A stretch of 64,000 bases of DNA from Saccharopolyspora indica. GTDB taxonomy: Bacteria; Actinomycetota; Actinomycetes; Mycobacteriales; Pseudonocardiaceae. The stretch lies in the NCBI RefSeq assembly GCF_027853965.1, contig NZ_JAQGLB010000008.1, forward strand, positions 124,001-188,000, given 5' to 3'. The notes beneath the pieces were generated by a model. It searched no databases and was not told the origin of the DNA. It worked only from the letters and a program-made list of their open reading frames with translations. This document shows positions 53,134 to 60,784 of this stretch, piece by piece. The position numbers and the translations under genes were made by a program. Every line of letters starts with the position of its first letter. Positions within the stretch are counted from its first letter, which is position 1.

Positions 53134-53289
53134 ATGACGTACGAAGAGATGACCTTGCTGCGGATCAACGAACTGCGCGAGGAAGCGCATCGACAACGGG
53201 TGGCCCACGAACTGTCCGCCGGTCGCTGGTGGCGGTGGTTGGCCGCCTACGCGACGCGGCGGGCCGCGGCCACCTCGCGATGTTGCTGA
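53134..53289 (+). CDS. Small basic protein (51 aa) common in actinobacteria
   Basis: Frame starting MTYEEMTLLRINELREEAHRQ and continuing with a W/R-rich stretch (SAGRWWRWLAAYATRRAA). Small proteins of this pattern are widespread in actinobacteria and unnamed. AGGTAGGAG precedes ATG 53134. It follows whiB7 by 61 bp and may be on the same transcript. Confidence 0.6.
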   Translation: MTYEEMTLLRINELREEAHRQRVAHELSAGRWWRWLAAYATRRAAATSRCC

Positions 53290-53594
53290 GCGAACACCGC
53301 TGAACCACGTTGCACCGAGCGAGCTTCCAGGTTCGTGCTGCGTGGTGTCGCGAGCAGCGGAACCTCGGACGTCGCCTGGCCGCGGGCCCGGAACATGGGC
53401 TGTTCTCGCCAGGCGGCGTCCGTGGACCCGCGACGCTCCCGGCACGGCGGGTCGTATTGCCGCCCGACAGGCTGAAAGGGGTTTTGCAGCACCAAGTTTC
53501 CGGCCGAGGTCGTGGGAGGGGCGGCCACGGCCGGGGACCGCGCACCTTGACAACTGCAGAGCAGAACGCGCGATGCGCCGTAAGCTGGTCGTTC
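53290..53594. other. Intergenic region before the methyltransferase gene
   Basis: No gene is apparent. It contains TTGACA (53547-53552), but no -10 at normal spacing; TAAGCT (53581-53586) lies 8 nt before the methyltransferase start and is the better -10 candidate. Confidence 0.5.
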
Positions 53595-54491
53595 GTGGCT
53601 ATGCACTCGCACGACAACATCGACTGGGACGCGCACCTGCACCGGTTGCGGGAGGCCGACGAGCTGACCGCGCCGGAGACCGCGGAGCTGGTCGCCGCGC
53701 TGCTGCGACCGAACGATCGCACGGTGCTGGAGATCGGCTCCGGAGCCGGTGGCACGGCGGCGGCCTTCGCCGCCGCGCTGGCCGGTTCCGGTGGCGACGT
53801 GATCGTGGTGGACACCGCGCCGGAGCTGCTCTCGGCGGCGTCCGCCCACGCCGGGGCGGTGGCCGACCGGGTGGCAGTGCACCCGGTGCGGGCGGACGCC
53901 GCCTCGGACGAACTGGTCGAGGCGGTGGTGCGTTCCGGCGCACCGGCGCAGGCCGACCTGGTCTTCGCCGCGTTCGTCGTGCACCACCTGCCGGACCAGC
54001 TGGCCGGGCTGCGCCGGCTCGCGGAGCTGGTGCGCCCGGGTGGCAGGCTGGCGATCGTCGAGTTCGGGCTGCAGACCAAGGTGCTGCCCGACGACGTCGG
54101 GCCGGGCGGGCCGGGCCTGGAAGGACGGTTGATCGCGGCGCGCGAGCAGTGGTTCCGGCAGATGCGCGGCGAGATGACCGGTTCGGCCCGGCTTCCGGTG
54201 GGCTGGGGCCGGGCGCTGGCGGCGGCGGGGCTGACCGACGTGCGCTCGTGGAGCTACCTCGTCGACCGCCCGGCACCGCTGGGCGAGATCGGCCGCAGCG
54301 CGGTGCTGCGGCGCCTGCACCTGCTGCGCAGGCACGCGGAGGAGTTCCTGGACCCGGCCGATCTCGACGCGCTCGACCAGCTGCTGGACGAGACGGGCGA
54401 GCACTACGTCGGCGACCGCGACGACGTCTTCTACCTCACCGCCAACACGGTCCACGTGGGAGCGAAGGAAACCCGGGGGAGCTCCGCGTAG
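53595..54491 (+). CDS. Class I SAM-dependent methyltransferase
   Basis: Methyltransferase of 298 residues with motif I LEIGSGAGG (about 45-53), an acidic residue after strand 2 (VVDTAPEL), and the motif IV/post region LVFAAFVVHHLPDQ. The substrate is unknown. GTG 53595 follows TAAGCT by 8 nt; ATG 53601 is an alternative. It converges on the ABC1 kinase gene with 10 bp between stops. Confidence 0.82.
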   Translation: MAMHSHDNIDWDAHLHRLREADELTAPETAELVAALLRPNDRTVLEIGSGAGGTAAAFAAALAGSGGDVIVVDTAPELLSAASAHAGAVADRVAVHPVRADAASDELVEAVVRSGAPAQADLVFAAFVVHHLPDQLAGLRRLAELVRPGGRLAIVEFGLQTKVLPDDVGPGGPGLEGRLIAAREQWFRQMRGEMTGSARLPVGWGRALAAAGLTDVRSWSYLVDRPAPLGEIGRSAVLRRLHLLRRHAEEFLDPADLDALDQLLDETGEHYVGDRDDVFYLTANTVHVGAKETRGSSA

Positions 54492-54501
54492 CGGTGCGGG
54501 A

Positions 54502-55812
54502 TCAGTCGGTGAAGCCGGGCTGCCACCTGGCGATGACGTCGAGTGCGTCGACCTCCGCGTCGAGCTGGCACAGGATCCCGGTCGCGCCCAGCGTCACGCG
54601 GTGGATCAGCAGGTAGTCCGGCGGCAGGTTCAGCGACCGGCCGGTGCGGAAGTCGGGGCTGCGCAGGTCGCCGACCCGCTCGGCCTGCCGCTGCAACCAG
54701 CGCCGGGTGAAGTGGAACGTCGGGGTGCGGACCGGGTCGACGAACGGTGCCAGGTAGGCCAGCACGTCCTCGCCGCGGAGCTCGCGGTCGGACTGCACGA
54801 ACCGCTCGGCGCGCAGCAGGTCGAGCAGCTCGGCGGACTTGTCCTCCAGCGCCAGCCGGATCATCCGGCCGAAGGTGGTGGGCAGGCCGTCGGGCAGCCG
54901 GGACACCGCGCCGAAGTCGATCACGGCGAGACGTCCGTCCGGCAGCAGCATGAAGTTGCCGGGGTGCGGGTCGGCGTGCAGCATGCCGACTCGCGAGGGC
55001 GCGGAGTAGTGGAACTCCGCGAGCAGCCTGCCCGCGGTGTTGCGCTGCTCGCGGTCGCCGTCGGCGATGATCCGCGAGTACGGGGTGCCGGTCACCCACT
55101 CCGTCACGACGACCTTGGGGGCGCTGGCCACGACCGCGGGCACCCGGACGGCCTCGTCGTCCCGGTACACCTTGGCGAAAGCGCGCTGGTTGTCGGCCTC
55201 GGTGCGGTAGTCGAGCTCCTCGACCATCCGCTCCTGCAGCTCGGCCAGCAGGGGTTTGACCTCGGCGCCGGGCGCCAGCGACTGGAACAGCCGGGAGAAC
55301 CGCGTCAGCTGGCGCAGGTCGGAGCGCAGGGCCTCGTCCGCGCCGGGGTACTGCACCTTGACCGCGACCTCGCGGCCGTCGTGCCAGATCGCCCGGTGCA
55401 CCTGGCCGATGCTGGCCGAGGCGGCGGGAGTGTCGTCGAACTCGCTGAACCGCTTGCGCCACGCGCGGCCGAGCTGCTCGTCCAGCACCCGGTGCACGCT
55501 GCTCGCGGCCATCGGCGGGGCTGCGGCCTGCAGCTTGGTGAGCGCTTCGCGGTACGGGCCGGCCATCTCGTCCGGGACGGCGGCCTCGAAGACGCTCAGC
55601 GCCTGGCCGAACTTCATCGCGCCGCCCTTGAGCTGGCCGAGCACGGAGAACAGCTGCTCCGCGGTCTTGGCCGACACCTCGGCGTTGATCTGGGCCGCGT
55701 CCTGACCGACGAGCCGCTTGCCCCAGCCGGCGGCCACCCGACCGGCGACGCCGAGCGGGAGGCTGGCGAGCTTGGCGGTGCGGTGCGCTGCCCGGCGCGG
55801 GATGTCGGCCAC
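54502..55812 (-). CDS. ABC1/UbiB-family atypical kinase (Rv3197-like)
   Basis: Protein of 436 residues of the ABC1/ADCK/UbiB family. The KxGQ signature is present in GGAMKFGQALS, with the VAVKVQYPG lysine, ADPHPGNFM and VIDFGAVSRL as catalytic and metal motifs. GTG 55812 follows AAGGAG. In M. tuberculosis the ortholog Rv3197 lies beside whiB7 and belongs to its regulon; I see no clear A/T-rich WhiB7 element here. Confidence 0.88.
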   Translation of the reverse strand: MADIPRRAAHRTAKLASLPLGVAGRVAAGWGKRLVGQDAAQINAEVSAKTAEQLFSVLGQLKGGAMKFGQALSVFEAAVPDEMAGPYREALTKLQAAAPPMAASSVHRVLDEQLGRAWRKRFSEFDDTPAASASIGQVHRAIWHDGREVAVKVQYPGADEALRSDLRQLTRFSRLFQSLAPGAEVKPLLAELQERMVEELDYRTEADNQRAFAKVYRDDEAVRVPAVVASAPKVVVTEWVTGTPYSRIIADGDREQRNTAGRLLAEFHYSAPSRVGMLHADPHPGNFMLLPDGRLAVIDFGAVSRLPDGLPTTFGRMIRLALEDKSAELLDLLRAERFVQSDRELRGEDVLAYLAPFVDPVRTPTFHFTRRWLQRQAERVGDLRSPDFRTGRSLNLPPDYLLIHRVTLGATGILCQLDAEVDALDVIARWQPGFTD

Positions 55813-56170
55813 GAATTCTCCTTGGTACGCGCAGGAAAACCCTCTCGGTGTCCGAAGCGTCCGAAGACGCATTCGAAATCGAGGAACCCAGGCACATGCT
55901 AGAGGTTTCCGGGCGCGCCTTGGGACGCGTTAGCCATCTTGGCGCGGACATTGCGTCGGCAGGCGGATTCCAGCGCTCCGCCGAACCGGTGAAAGCGGGG
56001 AGAATCGGCTTTCCGGGAGCAGCCGGGGAAAGAAGTCGGAAAGCGGTCGAGCGCGGTGCGGAACATCCGGTGTGGTCCGCCCATTTCGCCTGGTGCGGAC
56101 CACTGCGGGACACGTGTGTCCCCCTGGCGCACCGGCGCGCGACCGCTGCGGTGTCCGGCGGGCGGACAGG
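55813..56170. other. Intergenic region upstream of the ABC1 kinase gene
   Basis: No convincing gene on either strand. It should contain the kinase promoter; TAGCAT on the minus strand near 55895 is a possible -10 element, without a good -35. Confidence 0.45.
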
Positions 56171-56197
56171 CGGGTGGGCCCTGTGGCGGCCCACCCG
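56171..56197 (-). terminator. Terminator hairpin after the zinc-ribbon gene
   Basis: CGGGTGGGCC pairs perfectly with GGCCCACCCG around a 7-nt loop, immediately beyond the stop codon of the DUF5679 gene on the minus strand. Confidence 0.7.
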
Positions 56198-56204
56198 GGC
56201 CCGG

Positions 56205-56354
56205 TCACGCCTTGCCGAGGATGCGGGTCATCTTGGTGCCGCAGACCGGGCATGTGCCCTTGGCCATCCGGCGACCGTTGGTCTCCGAGACCTCGCCGGA
56301 GAAGTCCCGCTTCTCCCGGCACTTGACGCAGTAGCCGTTGTACGTCTCGGCCAC
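56205..56354 (-). CDS. DUF5679 zinc-ribbon small protein
   Basis: A 49-residue protein with two CxxC pairs (CVKC and CPVC) around a basic core, a compact zinc ribbon as in DUF5679 proteins. GTG 56354 follows AAGGAGGGG. Function unknown. Confidence 0.82.
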   Translation of the reverse strand: MAETYNGYCVKCREKRDFSGEVSETNGRRMAKGTCPVCGTKMTRILGKA

Positions 56355-56581
56355 GGCTCCCCTCCTTCGTGTCATGACCCAGCCAGCCGGCTGGATCGTC
56401 TGCGGCCCTGCTCCGGGCGGCTGGGGGAACGGTACATGTGGGCCATTCGACATGCATGCATTAAGAGCATGGCATGTTCGGCTAAATTGAGTAATCCCTC
56501 AGTGGGTCACAGTGCGTAGGCGCTGTGGTGCGGCTCACCGGGGGAACCGATTGTCGGCTCTTCTCGCTAGGGTCCAGATTC

Positions 56582-57142
56582 GTGGCTGAACCCCAGGTCG
56601 AGGTGCGCCGCAGCAAGCGCCGCCGGCAAACGGTGAGCGCCTATCGCGACGGTGACAAGATCGTGGTGCTGCTTCCGGCGCGGATGACTCGCGCGGAGGA
56701 AAAGCGCTGGGTGGCGGACATGCTCAGCCGCCTGCAGCGGAGCGAGACGCGCCGCCGCTCGCCGGCGCGCGAGTCCGACGAGGCGCTGATCGAGCGCTGT
56801 CGCGAGCTGTCCGCGCGGTACCTCGACGGCCGGGCCGAACCGAGCAGTGTTCGATGGGTGCCGCCGATGCGCACCCGATGGGCCTCCTGCACGCCGAGCG
56901 AGGCCACCATTCGGGTGAGTCGACGCCTCCGAGATGTACCCGGATGGGTGCTCGATTACGTGCTCGTGCACGAGCTGGCGCACCTGCTGGTGCCCGGCCA
57001 CGGCCCCGACTTCTGGAAGTGGGTGCGCCGCTACCCGAAGACCGAGCGGGCCATCGGCTTCCTGGAAGGCCTGTCGGCGGCCGCGCAGCTGGGCATCGGC
57101 ATGGACGGCGACACCGAGCCGCAAGACGCCGCAGGCGACTGA
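56582..57142 (+). CDS. YgjP-like zinc metallopeptidase (M48-type domain)
   Basis: Protein of 186 residues of the YgjP/DUF45 family. The zinc motif HELAHLLVPGHGPDFWKW has the HExxH plus the third His (GHGPDF), preceded by the typical MRTRWASC segment. GTG 56582 follows TAGGGT by 8 nt, a leaderless layout. Such proteins occur alone or with restriction enzymes; nothing nearby suggests the latter. Confidence 0.85.
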   Translation: MAEPQVEVRRSKRRRQTVSAYRDGDKIVVLLPARMTRAEEKRWVADMLSRLQRSETRRRSPARESDEALIERCRELSARYLDGRAEPSSVRWVPPMRTRWASCTPSEATIRVSRRLRDVPGWVLDYVLVHELAHLLVPGHGPDFWKWVRRYPKTERAIGFLEGLSAAAQLGIGMDGDTEPQDAAGD

Positions 57143-57405
57143 CGGGAGCCACCGCCGGGCAGCGGCGTCGGGTGCCGCGGAGCGGTCTGCCGCGGCGAGC
57201 CACCGGAGGCGGGCAGCCCTGACGTCGTGCACAGGCACGCGCACGAGCCAGGACGCCCGCTCAGCTCAAGCGAGTGTTCTCCGGTGGCCGAAACCACGAG
57301 ACGACCGACGTGTCGGCGCGCAGGCGGCCGCGCGAACCGCCCGAAGCGCAGTGCCCACCTTCGGCGCTCGGCACGGCCAGGCGGAACGAACCCGGAGAAC
57401 GCCGG

Positions 57406-58821
57406 TCAGGACTGGTCGTCCCGCTTCGGCTCCTCGCCGCCGTCCTCCTCGCCGGACTTCGCGGCCTCGTCGGCCTCGGCGCGGCGGATCGCGGCGATCG
57501 GGTCGTCCAGCTCGGCCGGGGCGGCTCCCCAGCGGTCGGCGAAGTCCAGCGGCTCGTCCAGGTCCGAGCTGTCCGGCAGCAGGTCGGGGTGGTCCCACAC
57601 CCGGTCCCGGCTCTCGGTGCCGTGCCGCTCGGTCATCAACCGCCACAGGTTCGCCGCGTCGCGCATCCGGCGCGGCCGCAGCTCCAGACCGATCAGCGTG
57701 GCGAAGGTCTGCTCGGCGGGACCACCGGTGGCGCGGCGCCGCCGGACCATCTCGCCCAGCGCGTCGGCACCCGGCAGCCGTTCGCCGACCGCCTCCGCGA
57801 CGACCACGTCGACCCAGCCCTCGACCAGCGCGAGCAGCGTCTCCAGCCGCTTCAGCGCGGCCTCCTGCTCCGGGGTGGTCTTCGGCTCGAGCATCCCGGA
57901 GCCCATCAGCTCCTGCATCGAGCTCGGGTTGGACGGGTCGATCTTCCCGGCGAGGTCCTCCAGCGCCGAGGTGTCGATGCTGATCCCGCGCGCGTACTCC
58001 TCGACGGTGGCCAGCAGCCGCTGCGCGAGCCACGGCACGTGGCTGAACAGCCGGTGGTGCGCGGCCTCGCGGGCGGCGAGGAACACGGTGGCCTCGCTGA
58101 TCGGCCGGTCCAGGCCTTCCACGAAGCGCTGGATGTTGGCGGGCAGCAGCGCGGCGGTGCCCGCCGGGGCGAGCGGGAGGCCGACGTCGGTGGAGGTCAG
58201 CACCTCGCCACCGAGCTGCGCCAGGCCGTTGCCGAGCTGCGAACCGAAGGTCATGCCGCCCATCTGGCCGAGCATGGACAGCAGCGGGCCCGCGGCCTGC
58301 TTGGCCTCCTCCGGCATCGCCTCCAGCCAGGCGCTGGACATCCGCTGCGCCACCGGGTCGCACAGCCGCTGCCAGGTGGGCAGCGTCTTCTCCACCCAGT
58401 CGACGGAGGACCAGGTCTGCACCGAGCGAACCCCGGCGGGCAGCGAGGTGGCGGCGTCGAGCCAGAGCTCGGCCAGCCGCACCGCGTCCTCGATCGCCTT
58501 GACCTGCTCCTGGCTGGGGCGTTCGGTGCGCTGGTTGTTGTGCAGCTGCTGCACGGCGAGCTGCTTGGCCAGGTCGTAGTTGACCGGCCCGCTGCCGCCG
58601 CTGCCGCCGGAGTGGCTGAGCGCCTGCCCGAGCTGGGTCAGCATCTGGCCGAGCTGGCCGATGTCGAAGTTGGGCATGCCGCCCGGACCGGGCATGCCGG
58701 CGAAACCGAAGGGCGTGTCCCCGAAGTTTCCGGCGCCACCCTCAGAGCGGCCTTTCGACGAGTCGCCCTTGTCAGGGTCGTCGGGGTCCTGCGAACCGAA
58801 CCCGAACGGCAAGTTGGTCAT
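57406..58821 (-). CDS. Rv3195-like zinc-dependent metalloprotease/hydrolase family protein
   Basis: Protein of 471 residues. A Gly-rich N-terminus of about 75 residues precedes a large helical domain with AREAAHHRLFSHVPWL, the metal-binding region of the family annotated as zinc-dependent metalloprotease or F420-biosynthesis-associated. An acidic tail closes it. ATG 58821 follows TACCGT by 6 nt on the minus strand. It is divergent from the PDZ protease gene, as Rv3195 is from Rv3194c. Activity is unproven. Confidence 0.83.
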   Translation of the reverse strand: MTNLPFGFGSQDPDDPDKGDSSKGRSEGGAGNFGDTPFGFAGMPGPGGMPNFDIGQLGQMLTQLGQALSHSGGSGGSGPVNYDLAKQLAVQQLHNNQRTERPSQEQVKAIEDAVRLAELWLDAATSLPAGVRSVQTWSSVDWVEKTLPTWQRLCDPVAQRMSSAWLEAMPEEAKQAAGPLLSMLGQMGGMTFGSQLGNGLAQLGGEVLTSTDVGLPLAPAGTAALLPANIQRFVEGLDRPISEATVFLAAREAAHHRLFSHVPWLAQRLLATVEEYARGISIDTSALEDLAGKIDPSNPSSMQELMGSGMLEPKTTPEQEAALKRLETLLALVEGWVDVVVAEAVGERLPGADALGEMVRRRRATGGPAEQTFATLIGLELRPRRMRDAANLWRLMTERHGTESRDRVWDHPDLLPDSSDLDEPLDFADRWGAAPAELDDPIAAIRRAEADEAAKSGEEDGGEEPKRDDQS

Positions 58822-58927
58822 AGTTCCACGGTACGCGGCTTGCGCCACCGGGCAGAAGCCGTCCGGGGCTCGGAGGGGTGCGAACACCGCACACATCGCC
58901 AACAGCGAACACGTACGCTGTCGCCTC

Positions 58928-59953
58928 GTGAACCGCCGTACCTGGACGCTGCTGACGAGCGTCGTGCTGGTTGTCGCCTTCGGCTTGCTCGGTGCGTTCG
59001 TCCGGGTGCCGTACGTGGCGCTCGGTCCCGGGCCGACCTACGACACCCTCGGCGTCGACGGCGATCGGCCCGTCATCAGCATCGAGGGCCAGCAGACCTT
59101 CCCCACCGGTGGTCACCTGAACATGACCACGGTGTCGGTGACCGACCAGCTGTCCATGTTCGGCGCGCTCAGCCTGTGGGCCAGCGGGCGCTACGCGCTG
59201 GCGCCGCGCGACCTCTACTTCCCGCCGGACAAGAGCGAGCAGCAGATCGAGCAGGAGAACACCGAGGCGTTCAACGACTCGCAGACCACCGCGGAGACCG
59301 CGGCCCTGCGCTACCTCGGCTACCCGATGAAGGTGATCGCCGGGCAGATCGTCAAGGGCAGCCCGGCGGACGGCATCCTGGCGCCGGGCGACCGGCTGCT
59401 GGCGGCCAACGGCCGGCCGGTCACCGATCCGCAGTCGCTCCGGGCGGCGCTGACCGGCACCAAGCCCGGTGATCGGGTGGAGATCCGGTTCCAGCACGCC
59501 GACCAGCCGGAGCGGGTGGCCAGCGTGCAGCTCGCGCAGGGGCCCGACGGCCAGCAGCAGGGCTTCCTCGGGGTGGCGGCGACCGAGCGGCCGGACGTCG
59601 GCTTCGACATCGAGATCAGCCTGGCCGACGTGGGCGGCCCGTCGGCGGGGTTGATGTTCACCCTGGCGATCATCGACAAGCTCACGCCGGGCGAGCTCAA
59701 CGGCGGTCAGTTCGTGGCGGGCACCGGGGAGATCACCCCGGACGGCGAGGTCAACCCGATCGGCGGCATCCCGTTCAAGATGGTCAAGGCCCGCGAAGCC
59801 GGCGCCACCACCTTCCTGGTGCCCGCCGACAACTGCGCGGAGGCGAAGGCCCAGGCCCCGGACGGCCTGCAGCTGGCCAAGGTCGGCACCCTCCAGGAGG
59901 CCACCAAGGCGCTCGACGACCTCCGCGCGGGCAAGGCCCCGCTCAGCTGCTGA
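58928..59953 (+). CDS. YlbL-type membrane-anchored PDZ/Lon-like protease (Rv3194c-like)
   Basis: Protein of 341 residues: N-terminal membrane anchor (LLTSVVLVVAFGLLGAFV), PDZ domain (about 135-215, with IVKGSPADGILAPGDRLLAANG) and a Lon-type S16 domain with the catalytic Ser in GGPSAGLMF and Lys in GGIPFKMVKA. It acts outside the membrane on envelope proteins. TACGCT lies 8 nt before the GTG. It shares its promoter region with the divergent Rv3195-like gene. Confidence 0.9.
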   Translation: MNRRTWTLLTSVVLVVAFGLLGAFVRVPYVALGPGPTYDTLGVDGDRPVISIEGQQTFPTGGHLNMTTVSVTDQLSMFGALSLWASGRYALAPRDLYFPPDKSEQQIEQENTEAFNDSQTTAETAALRYLGYPMKVIAGQIVKGSPADGILAPGDRLLAANGRPVTDPQSLRAALTGTKPGDRVEIRFQHADQPERVASVQLAQGPDGQQQGFLGVAATERPDVGFDIEISLADVGGPSAGLMFTLAIIDKLTPGELNGGQFVAGTGEITPDGEVNPIGGIPFKMVKAREAGATTFLVPADNCAEAKAQAPDGLQLAKVGTLQEATKALDDLRAGKAPLSC

Positions 59954-60059
59954 CTGAGCCGGAGCCAGCGCTGATCAGCTGAGGAACTGCGCTCAGCAGG
60001 CCACTTCGAGCGCCGCGAAGGTTCACTCGAACGTGGCCGCTGATCGTCTGCTGAGGGGA

Positions 60060-60587
60060 TCAGTCCGCGAAGGTGGCGTGCAGCGCGGTGATCAGGTTGG
60101 GGGCCAGGGAGCGGTCCTCGATGCGCTCGCCCTGCTCGTCGCCTTCGGTGCGAAGGCGCATCACGCAGGCCTCGCCGCCGTCGCGCAGCACCGCCGCGAC
60201 CAGTCGCGCCTCGTGGCGCTCCGGGTGCTCGGCCGCGGCCTGCCGCGCCGCTTCCGCGTCGTCCGGCAGCTCGGCCTCCGCCTCCGGCGGCAGCACCACG
60301 ATCTCCTGCACCAGTGCGCACCCGGCGACCTGCTCGGGCCACTCGATGCGGGCGAGGGCCTCGGCGAGGTCTTCCGCGGGCAGCGACTCCTGGGCGATCG
60401 GGGTGAGCGCCGAATCGGGGTCGAGCTGATCGGCCAGCCCCGGTTCGGCGGTCAGCAGGAGACGGGTGGGCACCAGGGCGAAGACCTGGGTGGGCTGGTC
60501 CCACCCGGCGGCGGCGACGAACTCCTCGATCTCGCGGGCGGCCGAGGGCAGCGCTGCGGTCAGGTCCTGCTCGGGGGTTTGCGGCAT
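60060..60587 (-). CDS. PPA1309-like family protein
   Basis: A 175-residue acidic soluble protein matching the family I recall as PPA1309, typically located beside UPF0182 in actinobacteria. Features: REIEEFVAAAGWDQPTQVFALVPT at the start and CVMRLRTEGDEQG late. ATG 60587 follows GACCAT by 7 nt; ATG 60596 is an in-frame alternative. Function unknown. Confidence 0.78.
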   Translation of the reverse strand: MPQTPEQDLTAALPSAAREIEEFVAAAGWDQPTQVFALVPTRLLLTAEPGLADQLDPDSALTPIAQESLPAEDLAEALARIEWPEQVAGCALVQEIVVLPPEAEAELPDDAEAARQAAAEHPERHEARLVAAVLRDGGEACVMRLRTEGDEQGERIEDRSLAPNLITALHATFAD

Positions 60588-60784
60588 GCCGACCATGGTC
60601 GCACCGCCGAGGTGGTCCGGACGGCGCACCCCGGTGCGGCGAGATGTCGGATTAATCCACTTCGCGAAGCCCCTTCCAGGAACTTCACACCGGGGTCGTA
60701 GAGTTGAACATCACGAGGGCGGTCGGTGGCGTGGACACCGGCGCCGTCCCACCTGCCTGCTGATCGTCACCAGGAGCGTGCGCT

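Noticed and set aside
53547-53552. Perfect TTGACA as -35 of the methyltransferase promoter
   Set aside because: The nearest good -10 (TAAGCT) is 28 nt away, too far for a standard promoter.
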